Source of the DNA: Acidimicrobiaceae bacterium
GTDB lineage: Bacteria > Actinomycetota > Acidimicrobiia > Acidimicrobiales > Ilumatobacteraceae
Reading direction: 5' to 3'
NCBI GenBank assembly: GCA_947487095.1
Contig: CANKVI010000017.1
Coordinates: 1 to 13,678 of the forward strand
Length of the DNA: 13,678 nucleotides
In this document: positions 6,113 to 13,028 of the stretch, one piece after another
How the letters are laid out: every line of letters starts with the position of its first letter
Numbering within the stretch: the stretch's first letter is position 1
Translations under genes and position numbers: made by a program
Notes under the pieces: generated by a model
The model's input: only the letters and a program-made list of their open reading frames with translations
What the model was told of the DNA's origin: nothing
The model's database searches: none

Positions 6113-8187
6113 CCGATACGTTTCCTCGACAATATGCGCGAACTCAGCGCCTCACTCTTGGCGAACCGCGAAACATCGTTGTTTCCCCAGATGGAAAACG
6201 AGTGCTGTTTCTGCGGTCACCTGCCGGTAACGACACGGTGAATTCGCTGTGGATATGTCATACCGATCGCAACACCGAAACATGTCTTGCTGATATTCGC
6301 ACGCTGCTCAGCAACGCGAAAACTGATCATGAATCCGCGCAAGAACGTGCACGGCGTGAGCGTGCACGAGAAGGTGCTGCAGGAATTGTTTCATTCTCCT
6401 GCGATAGCGAATTACTTCATGTTGCCTTTGCCGTAAGTGGCCGACTGTTTGTTGGCGACATATACAATGCTCGCGAAGTCGTAATCAACAAACCGGCACC
6501 AGACACTATTTACGACGCTCGCATCAGCCCAGATGGCAAACATGTTGCCTATATACGTGGCAGCGCATTATTCGTGTGCGATATGCAAGGCAACGAGCGT
6601 TGCCTCACTCCTGAAACAGCGAGTGACGTCACATGGGGCATTGCCGAATTTGTGGCCGCAGAAGAAATGAATCGGCAGCGCGGCTACTGGTGGTCCCCGA
6701 ACAGTGATGCACTCGTGGTGGAACGCGTCGACAACTCCCCAATCGAACTCATCACCATTGCCGACCCGTCGCAACCAACAGTTGAACCGCAAAATCGCAG
6801 GTATCCGTTTGCAGGAACATGCAACGCACGTACATCGTTGCATGTCATCGACCTTGAGGCACGTTCGACCGACATTGTCTGGGACGCAGAAACTTTCGAG
6901 TATCTGACTTCTGTGCAGTGGAACAAGGCCGGGCTCGTCATATCGATATTGTCGCGCGATCAAAAGTTGCTCGACATTCGAAAAGTACACACCACCACCG
7001 GCGAAACAGAATCGCTACACGTGGAGCGCGACGACAAATGGGTTGAACTCGTTGCTGGCGGCCCATCACTTATTGCCGAAAACATGTTGTTGTGGTGTGG
7101 CGAACGCAATGGTGCTCGTGCAATTTTGGTTAACAACAACGCGATCACTCCACATCAAATTCAGGTTCGTGGAATCGTGAATGCAAACGCCGATCATGTG
7201 ACATTCTCTGGTAATCCCATTGACCAACCACATGTCCTCCACGCATGGACAGTGAATGTTTCAACGTATGAATTAGTTCAACTCACCCACAACGACGGTA
7301 TTCACACTGTTGCAATTGGCGGCGAAACCATTGTGGTTCGCAGCGCAACTATGCATCACCCTCGCTCTCGCACATTGGTGAATAACCATCACGAATTGCA
7401 AAATAACGCCGAGCAATCGCTACTCAACGTCAACGCTTCATTTCATCGCGTAGGCAAACGAAGCATCAGCACTGCAATTGTGTTGCCAGAGAACCACGAC
7501 GGCTCTGCGCTTCCGGTTTTGTTCGACCCTTACGGCGGTCCGCACGCACAACGCGTAGTTGCTAGCAGCATGGCATTCACCGCAGCCCAATGGTTTGCCA
7601 ACCAAGGATTCTGCGTCGTCATAGCCGACGGAAGTGGAACACCAGGTCGTGGAAGTGACTGGGAACGCGAGGTGTATCACGACCTTGCAACAACCGTACT
7701 GAACGATCAGATTGAGGTACTTAGTCACTTGTCTGAAATCGCTCCGTGTGCAGACATTTCGCGAGTAGCAATTCGCGGTTGGAGTTTCGGTGGTTACCTG
7801 GCAGCTCTTGCTGTGCTTCGAGCACCTCAACACTTTCACACCGCTATTGCTGGGGCACCAGTTACCGAATGGAAGTTGTACGACACGTTCTACACCGAGC
7901 GATATTTGGGAAACCCAATGCACGACCCACAGCCATACATCGCTTCCTCACTGTTGCACGAAGCGAAAAACCTCGCTCGTCCGCTGCTCATCATTCACGG
8001 ACTCGCCGACGACAATGTGTTGGCAGCGCATTCGTTAGAACTCACCACGGCGTTACTGCATGCTGGTAAGCCTCATGAGTTTTTACCGCTCGTTGGCGTT
8101 ACGCACATGACGCCGCAAGAAGTTGTTGCAGAAAACGTGCTGCTGCACCAGCTGAATTTTCTACGACGCAGTTTGTCGTTGCGCTAA
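6109..8187 (+). CDS. Dipeptidyl-peptidase IV family serine peptidase (S9B)
   Basis: A prolyl-oligopeptidase-clan serine peptidase, likely removing N-terminal X-Pro or X-Ala dipeptides from peptides. The N-terminal beta-propeller (about residues 15-430) carries repeated SPDGK blades and the substrate-N-terminus Glu pair in AEFVAAEEMNRQRGYWWSP (E185/E186), closer in form to DPP8/9 than to DPP4. The C-terminal alpha/beta-hydrolase domain shows DPYGGPHA (473-480), the nucleophile elbow GWSFGGY with Ser559, HGLADDNV with Asp635, and GVTHM with His666, so the triad is complete. At 692 residues it has family length. There is no signal peptide or anchor, which implies cytosolic peptide turnover. The ATG at 6109 overlaps the previous stop as ATGA, indicating coupling. 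The 3' end overlaps convergent prmC by 27 bp. Confidence 0.94.
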   Translation: MTDTFPRQYARTQRLTLGEPRNIVVSPDGKRVLFLRSPAGNDTVNSLWICHTDRNTETCLADIRTLLSNAKTDHESAQERARRERAREGAAGIVSFSCDSELLHVAFAVSGRLFVGDIYNAREVVINKPAPDTIYDARISPDGKHVAYIRGSALFVCDMQGNERCLTPETASDVTWGIAEFVAAEEMNRQRGYWWSPNSDALVVERVDNSPIELITIADPSQPTVEPQNRRYPFAGTCNARTSLHVIDLEARSTDIVWDAETFEYLTSVQWNKAGLVISILSRDQKLLDIRKVHTTTGETESLHVERDDKWVELVAGGPSLIAENMLLWCGERNGARAILVNNNAITPHQIQVRGIVNANADHVTFSGNPIDQPHVLHAWTVNVSTYELVQLTHNDGIHTVAIGGETIVVRSATMHHPRSRTLVNNHHELQNNAEQSLLNVNASFHRVGKRSISTAIVLPENHDGSALPVLFDPYGGPHAQRVVASSMAFTAAQWFANQGFCVVIADGSGTPGRGSDWEREVYHDLATTVLNDQIEVLSHLSEIAPCADISRVAIRGWSFGGYLAALAVLRAPQHFHTAIAGAPVTEWKLYDTFYTERYLGNPMHDPQPYIASSLLHEAKNLARPLLIIHGLADDNVLAAHSLELTTALLHAGKPHEFLPLVGVTHMTPQEVVAENVLLHQLNFLRRSLSLR

Positions 8188-9045
8188 CGCGATTCGGTCT
8201 CTTCCCGCGAGGTCGCGCCGAATTTCAACATGCATGAGTCCTGCATTTTCCAACAACGCACGAACGTCGTCGCCCTGTCGATAGCCAATTTCCAGTGCCA
8301 ACCAACCATTGTTTGCAAGCCATGTTGGTGCGCCACTAATCACTTCTCGAATATCTGCAAGCCCGTTATCACCTGCATATAGAGCAGAGTGCGGTTCCCA
8401 CTTGTGCACGTCGGTTGCAACTTCATCGTCGTCGTGAGCAATGTATGGAGGATTACACACTGCAATATCAATTGCGCCCTTCAATGAATAATCAAGCGCA
8501 TTCCACCAGCTGCCAAGTGCAAGTCGAACCCCGCCACCCTTTTGGCCAACGCCAACCAGGTTTCCCCGTGCAACATCCAGCGCATCGATTGACTGATCGG
8601 TAAGCCACACATTGGTTTTGCCAAGCGGCAGTTCGTGCGCCATCGACAGCCCGATCACTCCGCTTCCCGTGCCCAAATCCACAATGTTGAGTGGGCGTTC
8701 GATGTACTGCAATCGCTCAGTTGCAATTGCCAGCCCAACTTCAACCAACAGTTCAGTTTCAGGTCGTGGAATCAGTACTCGCTGATCTATGAGAACATCT
8801 AAGTGTCGAAACGCCCAACGCTTCATGACATATTGCAACGGCTCTCCCGCTAACCGGCGTCGAACCATGTCGTGCAAATGCTTGGCCATTGCCGTTGTCA
8901 CATATTCATCTTGCGACTGACGAAATTCTTCACCGTCTAATCCGCTTGCGTGCTCACACAACCAACGTGCTTCGTTGGCATCGCCAAGTTGCTCAGTCGT
9001 TTCGGCGAGCATCTCGCTCCATGTCACCAGGTCTTCGGGTGTCAT
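8161..9045 (-). CDS. prmC: Release factor glutamine methyltransferase
   Basis: PrmC (HemK) N5-methylates the glutamine of the GGQ motif of class I release factors, using S-adenosylmethionine, and raises termination efficiency. Its substrate RF1 is encoded just upstream. From the chosen ATG the protein has 294 residues: a helical N-terminal domain that binds the release factor, with GEPLQYV (67-73) and LIPRPETE (91-98), then a Rossmann methyltransferase domain with VDLGTGSGV (122-130) and the catalytic NPPY (198-201). I prefer ATG at 9045, seven bases after the prfA stop; a TTG at 9084 would add 13 residues and overlap prfA by 32 bp, with no better ribosome site. Its 3' end runs 27 bp into the opposing peptidase gene. 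Confidence 0.95.
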   Translation of the reverse strand: MTPEDLVTWSEMLAETTEQLGDANEARWLCEHASGLDGEEFRQSQDEYVTTAMAKHLHDMVRRRLAGEPLQYVMKRWAFRHLDVLIDQRVLIPRPETELLVEVGLAIATERLQYIERPLNIVDLGTGSGVIGLSMAHELPLGKTNVWLTDQSIDALDVARGNLVGVGQKGGGVRLALGSWWNALDYSLKGAIDIAVCNPPYIAHDDDEVATDVHKWEPHSALYAGDNGLADIREVISGAPTWLANNGWLALEIGYRQGDDVRALLENAGLMHVEIRRDLAGRDRIALAQRQTAS

Positions 9046-9052
9046 GGTGTGG

Positions 9053-10123
9053 TTAGTCGTTTGCGGCGCCAGCCAACTGCTCAATCTGGAATTGCGTCGT
9101 TAACGCATCCACGACTGGGTCAACGTTGCCCGCCAAGAAATCTTGCAACTGATACAAAGTGAAACCAATGCGGTGATCGGTAATGCGATTTTCTTTGAAG
9201 TTGTAGGTGCGAATCTTTTCGCCACGTCCGCCCTTACCTACTTGAGCTTTGCGCTCTGCAGACATCTTTTCTGCTTGCTCTTCTTCGCGCTGCTTCAACA
9301 AGCGCGAACGCAACACAGTCATTGCACGTAAACGGTTTTGCAACTGCGAACGCTCGTCCTGCATCGCAACAACAATTCCCGAAGGCTTGTGAGTAATGCG
9401 CACTGCGGAGTCGGTGGTGTTCACTCCCTGACCGCCTGGACCACTTGCGCGATACACATCAATTTGCAGGTCTTTTTCGTCTATTGATACGTCTACTTCT
9501 TCAGCCTCTGGCATAACCATGACCGTTGCCGACGAAGTATGAATTCGACCTTGCGCTTCGGTAACTGGAACACGTTGTACGCGATGCGGGCCACCTTCGA
9601 AACGCATTCGCGTCCACACGGTGTCGCCCTTAAACAACATGGTCACTTGGTTAATGCCACCCATTGGGGACTTATCAAGCGACATCACTTCAACCGACCA
9701 TCCATTGCGCAACGCCCAAGCGCTGTACATGTCAAATAGGTCGTGGGCAAACAAGTTGGCTTCTTCGCCACCTTCTGCTCCGCGAATTTCCACGATGATG
9801 TTCTTGCCATCATTTGGGTCGGCTGGAAGTAGCAATACCTTCAACTGGGCTTCGAGTTCGGCAATGCGCTCAACCGCACCGTCAAGTTCGGCCTGCAATT
9901 GTTCGCGCTCTGCACCTTTTGCATCGGCCATCAGTTCGCGGGCAGCTTCGGCATTGCCTTCGGCATCCTTGTACTCGCGAATGCATTGCACCAATGGGGT
10001 TTGCTGTTTGTACCTCCGCGATGCGTCGCGCAATTTGTTCTGGTCGTTCAAGACTTCAGCAGTGCCAAGACTTTCCTCAAGAGCCACATATTCGGCTTCA
10101 ATCTGGGAGAGGCGTTCAAACAC
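9053..10123 (-). CDS. prfA: Peptide chain release factor 1
   Basis: RF1 reads UAA and UAG stop codons in the ribosomal A site and triggers peptide release. The 356 residues show the full domain order: N-terminal coiled-coil domain (to about 100), the PCRF region with EIRGAEGGEEANLFA (112-126), the stop-codon tripeptide PVT (186-188) in HRVQRVPVTEAQGRIHTS, and the catalytic loop RASGPGGQGVNTTDSAVR (225-242) with GGQ at 230-232. Gln232 is the target of PrmC, encoded next. The PxT tripeptide, as opposed to SPF, identifies RF1 and not RF2. The start is GTG at 10123 with only a weak upstream purine signal. It follows the unknown gene by 21 bp and is probably co-transcribed with rho. Confidence 0.98.
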   Translation of the reverse strand: MFERLSQIEAEYVALEESLGTAEVLNDQNKLRDASRRYKQQTPLVQCIREYKDAEGNAEAARELMADAKGAEREQLQAELDGAVERIAELEAQLKVLLLPADPNDGKNIIVEIRGAEGGEEANLFAHDLFDMYSAWALRNGWSVEVMSLDKSPMGGINQVTMLFKGDTVWTRMRFEGGPHRVQRVPVTEAQGRIHTSSATVMVMPEAEEVDVSIDEKDLQIDVYRASGPGGQGVNTTDSAVRITHKPSGIVVAMQDERSQLQNRLRAMTVLRSRLLKQREEEQAEKMSAERKAQVGKGGRGEKIRTYNFKENRITDHRIGFTLYQLQDFLAGNVDPVVDALTTQFQIEQLAGAAND

Positions 10124-10144
10124 GATGCTTAGGCTACGGGCTAA

Positions 10145-11110
10145 TTAACGGCGAACTGGGGAAACTTCAACGAAACGCGCAGGATTGCGCAATGACTGTG
10201 CCAATTTGTGCAACGACGGGGTGACATTGTTTGCATGAGTTGCAATCAACAGTTCTGCATCTTGCGAGGTGCGCAAGCGAGCATCTGCTCCAAAGGCCAC
10301 CACGTCAACATCAATCGATGCAGTGCACACCACTACTACTGGCACACCACCAGGAAGTGAACCAAAGGCAACACAAGGCATTTCATCTTTCACATTCATG
10401 CGAATGATTGGTGGCTCAACCGATTGCAGTTGCTGTGCACCCACCAATTCAGGCGACGACACAATTCGGTGACGCAACATTCGCTCTGGTGCAAGCCTGT
10501 TCAATGGGTGTGGAGCAGAGCCTTCAGTGCGGTGATCACGGACAATTCCTGTCACTCGTGCGAGTGACTCAACCGTTGCATCACGGCCATGCACTAACTG
10601 AAAGGTTTCGCGATCGTGTGCGCCAACACCGATTTCTAGGCGAGCCTCATCGCCAGTGTCATCGTTCAACACTCGGCACACTTCAAGACCCATCACTTCA
10701 CCAGTGAGCAAACCATGTTCGCGCACGACATCGGCGCCAGAGGTTTCAATCATCAGTGCAAGTCGCTCGTGCGAATCGGGAACCTTCACTTGTGCAAGTG
10801 GTTGCGCTGCGGTCGCACGTGTCACCTGACCATTGCTCACACCCCACACCGTGATGTCGAAATTGAACAACGGTGCGCGACGCGCGAGCACATTGGCGTC
10901 TATTTCGCTCAATACGTTGAGTGAATCAACGCCGTGTTTACCTGCCCACAGCAACGCAGGGCTAAGCGCGCGCGAATGTTGCTCGGCGACATACACCCAA
11001 CCTTGATTGCCGCTCAGCGCAGCATGGCCAAATGCAAACTCAACCGACTCGAATGAAGCGGTATCGGCGCCGCATTGCGACGCCGCCATGCGAAGGCGAG
11101 CGTCAGACAC
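10145..11110 (-). CDS. Conserved-looking protein of unknown function between rho and prfA
   Basis: I do not recognise this 321-residue protein with confidence. It is predicted soluble: no signal peptide and no membrane helix. The N-terminal part alternates strands and helices (WVYVAE, then ALLWAGKHGVDSLNVLSE, then ITVWGV), suggesting an alpha/beta domain. A middle block holds LEIGVGAHDRETFQLVHG (about 157-174) and APHPLNRLAPERMLRHR, and the last third has PVVVVCTASIDVDVVAFGADA and a further alternating pattern, so two alpha/beta domains are plausible. The two central motifs look like real conserved blocks, and composition resembles the neighbours. The GTG start directly abuts the rho stop codon (TAAGTG) without a good Shine-Dalgarno, implying re-initiation after rho; ATG at codon 8 is an alternative. 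Context suggests expression with rho, prfA and prmC, but no function should be assumed. Confidence 0.85.
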   Translation of the reverse strand: MSDARLRMAASQCGADTASFESVEFAFGHAALSGNQGWVYVAEQHSRALSPALLWAGKHGVDSLNVLSEIDANVLARRAPLFNFDITVWGVSNGQVTRATAAQPLAQVKVPDSHERLALMIETSGADVVREHGLLTGEVMGLEVCRVLNDDTGDEARLEIGVGAHDRETFQLVHGRDATVESLARVTGIVRDHRTEGSAPHPLNRLAPERMLRHRIVSSPELVGAQQLQSVEPPIIRMNVKDEMPCVAFGSLPGGVPVVVVCTASIDVDVVAFGADARLRTSQDAELLIATHANNVTPSLHKLAQSLRNPARFVEVSPVRR

Positions 11111-12847
11111 TTAAGCGGTTGGCTGCTTGGCGATTTCGTTCAAGAAGTCGTCGTTGTTCTTGAATGTCTTCAAGCGATCAATCAACAACTCAAGACCAGG
11201 CGCAGCGTTTCCATCTGCAGCAAGTCCGCTGAGCACGCGACGCAACTTCCACACCATCTGCAATTGCTTGCGCTCGAAGAGCAATTCTTCGTGACGTGTG
11301 CTCGATGCATCAACATCGATCGCCGGATAGATACGACGCTCTGCAACCTTGCGGTCAAGGCGAAGTTCCATGTTGCCGGTTCCCTTGAACTCTTCGAAAA
11401 TAGCGTCGTCCATGCGGCTGTTCGTTTCCACAAGTGCAGTAGCCAAAATAGTCAAGCTTCCGCCTTCTTCAATGTTGCGAGCAGCACCGAAGAACTTCTT
11501 TGGTGGGTACAACGCACCGGCATCGATACCACCCGACATGATTCGTCCAGTCGCAGGTGCAGCCAAGTTGTATGCGCGTGACAAACGTGTGATGCCGTCC
11601 AAGATAATGACAACGTCTTCGCCCATTTCCACCATGCGCTTTGCCTTCTCGATGGTGAGTTCAGCAATGTGCGTGTGCTCTTCCGATGGTCGGTCAAATG
11701 TTGACGCAATTACTTCGCCCTTCACGGTGCGACGCATGTCGGTCACTTCTTCTGGTCGCTCGTCAATGAGCAACACAATCAGTTTCACTTCTGGGTGATT
11801 CTTTTCGATGCTCGTTGCAATCGTCTTCATGACCGTGGTCTTACCGGCTTTTGGAGGCGACACGATGATTCCGCGTTGTCCCTTTCCAATTGGCGCGATG
11901 AGGTCGATGATGCGTGCAGTCATGTTGTTTGGATCGGCAGCATTTTCAAGACCCAACTTCGAGTCTGGGAACAATGGCGTGAGGTCTTCGAATCGCGGAC
12001 GGTTCTTCACCTTGTCTGCTGCAACGTTGTTGATGGTCTCAACATCGAGCATTGCTGGGTTCTTTTCATTGCGTCCCGCAGGCTTCGACATTCCTGAAAC
12101 ATGGTCACCCTTGCGCAGGCCGTATTGGCGTGTGAGGCGAACTGAAATATATGAGTCCTCGCGACTTGGCAAGTAGCCATTTACGCGCAAGAAGCCGTAG
12201 CCCTCGTCGCGCAAGTCCACATAACCCGAGACTTTTACTGGCTCGGTACTCATCGGTTCTGTGCTCTCTGGCTCAAAGGTTTCGTATCGATCATTTCCTT
12301 GTGGGCCTTCATCGCGTGGGCCTTTGCCCCTACGACGACGGTTGCGATTGCGATTGTTACCAAACCCACCGCCATCATTGCGATTGTTGTCGCGCTCACC
12401 ACGATCGTTGTTGTTGCGATCGCCGCGGTCATTGTTGTTGTGACGGTTGTTGTTGTGACGGTTGTTGTTGCGATCGCCACGATCATTGTTATTGCGATTG
12501 TTGTTTGGGTTTTGTTCGCTTGCACGACGCGCATCTGGTGCAACTGGCGTGCCTTCGTGTTCGGCTAATTCAATTTCCCAATCGGCAAGTGGCTCGCCGT
12601 CTGCGCCAAGTGCTGGACCTGCAGGCACTTCTGCACCCGCTGCCGAATTCTCTACCTTCGGCGCATCAACTTTCTTCGCAGGCTTTGGCGCAACTTCTGT
12701 CGGCTTTGTCTGCTCAAGAATCATCTCAATGAGCTCAGCCTTTTTTGCACGGGAAGCCGACTTCACGCCAAGCGCGCCTGCAATGGCTACAAGTTGTTCG
12801 CGGTCTTTTGCTTCAAGTGCTGATTGTTCAAGGGCTCCACTGGCCAC
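11111..12847 (-). CDS. rho: Transcription termination factor Rho
   Basis: Rho is the hexameric RNA-dependent ATPase/helicase that ends untranslated transcription. The 578-residue protein has the Rho_N SAP-like domain (about 15-45), an acidic/Ala-Pro linker, a long Asn/Asp/Arg/Gly-rich insertion (about 112-175), the cold-shock-like RNA-binding domain with GYGFLR (216-221), and the ATPase domain: Walker A PPKAGKTT (331-338), [10 protein letters not shown] (362-371), Walker B region [16 protein letters not shown] (412-427), the secondary RNA-binding Q-loop region around [12 protein letters not shown] (439-450) and FKGTGN (487-492). It is much longer than E. coli Rho (419) because of the insertion, as is common in actinobacteria. 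Gly418 replaces E. coli Ser266, a bicyclomycin-contact residue. Start is GTG at 12847 with AGGA four bases upstream. Confidence 0.98.
   Translation of the reverse strand: MASGALEQSALEAKDREQLVAIAGALGVKSASRAKKAELIEMILEQTKPTEVAPKPAKKVDAPKVENSAAGAEVPAGPALGADGEPLADWEIELAEHEGTPVAPDARRASEQNPNNNRNNNDRGDRNNNRHNNNRHNNNDRGDRNNNDRGERDNNRNDGGGFGNNRNRNRRRRGKGPRDEGPQGNDRYETFEPESTEPMSTEPVKVSGYVDLRDEGYGFLRVNGYLPSREDSYISVRLTRQYGLRKGDHVSGMSKPAGRNEKNPAMLDVETINNVAADKVKNRPRFEDLTPLFPDSKLGLENAADPNNMTARIIDLIAPIGKGQRGIIVSPPKAGKTTVMKTIATSIEKNHPEVKLIVLLIDERPEEVTDMRRTVKGEVIASTFDRPSEEHTHIAELTIEKAKRMVEMGEDVVIILDGITRLSRAYNLAAPATGRIMSGGIDAGALYPPKKFFGAARNIEEGGSLTILATALVETNSRMDDAIFEEFKGTGNMELRLDRKVAERRIYPAIDVDASSTRHEELLFERKQLQMVWKLRRVLSGLAADGNAAPGLELLIDRLKTFKNNDDFLNEIAKQPTA
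12392..12493 (-). repeat. Modular Asn-rich repeats inside rho
   Basis: Codons 119-152 of rho spell [34 protein letters not shown] in tandem. At DNA level these are 24-bp and 15-bp near-identical units built on GTTGTTGTT tracts (plus strand view). The surrounding low-complexity region covers about 12332-12514. Such a tract is prone to length change by slippage. It lies in the disordered linker, so length change should not break the Rho core. Confidence 0.85.
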
Positions 12848-12870
12848 AAGGTCCTACTTTCAGGGTTAAC

Positions 12871-12897
12871 GGGCGTTCACGACAAAGTGAGTTGCCC
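12871..12897 (-). promoter_or_regulatory. Possible hairpin just upstream of rho
   Basis: In the rho leader, GGGC (12897-12894) can pair with GCCC (12874-12871), enclosing a second stem UCAC/GUGA (12890-12887 with 12880-12877) and a six-base loop. The structure ends about 24 bases before the start codon. There is no U-run after it, so it is not a terminator; a translational or Rho-binding role is only a possibility. Confidence 0.3.
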
Positions 12898-12958
12898 TAA
12901 CAACCGCAACTGGGTGAAACGAAACGCATAATTCCGAGACGCAGAGTGCGGGGGCTTT

Positions 12959-12974
12959 GCTCGGGATTCCGAGC
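12959..12974 (-). promoter_or_regulatory. Stem-loop at the predicted 5' end of rho mRNA
   Basis: GCTCGG-AATC-CCGAGC forms a perfect 6-bp stem with a four-base loop, beginning about two bases after the predicted transcription start. CTCGGAAT recurs at 12938-12931, so the CCGAG arm could instead pair with the later CTCGG. No T-run follows, which argues against an intrinsic terminator for thrC. Confidence 0.4.
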
Positions 12975-12982
12975 CGACTTCC

Positions 12983-13011
12983 ACCATAGCCCCTCTCTGG
13001 GCAAGTGGCAA
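12983..13011 (-). promoter_or_regulatory. Predicted sigma70-type promoter for rho
   Basis: On the minus strand a -35 TTGCCA (13011-13006; five of six to TTGACA) is followed after exactly 17 bp by a -10 TATGGT (12988-12983). Transcription would begin near 12976, giving a leader of about 130 bases before the GTG of rho. It is the best promoter match I saw and fits a separate transcription unit after thrC. Confidence 0.6.
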
Positions 13012-13028
13012 CTTGGCGCAATCGTTAG

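Noticed and set aside
9046..9084. TTG start of prmC overlapping prfA by 32 bp
   Set aside because: No better Shine-Dalgarno and no family-like residues; ATG at 9045 gives a normal-length PrmC. It cannot be fully excluded.
12392..12493. Short near-identical units that could be mistaken for a CRISPR array or VNTR locus
   Set aside because: Units are 15 and 24 bp without unique spacers and keep the rho reading frame; they are coding low-complexity repeats.
12151..12732. Plus-strand 193-codon frame rich in Cys, His and Asp, resembling a metallothionein-like repeat protein
   Set aside because: It is antisense to the Asn/Asp/Arg-rich repeats of rho; the Cys/His richness is a by-product of reading GTTGTT and GATCGC repeats in another frame. 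Rho is clearly the real gene.
12959..12974. Intrinsic terminator after thrC
   Set aside because: The 6-bp stem is not followed by a T-run on the minus strand and lies downstream of a good promoter for rho.
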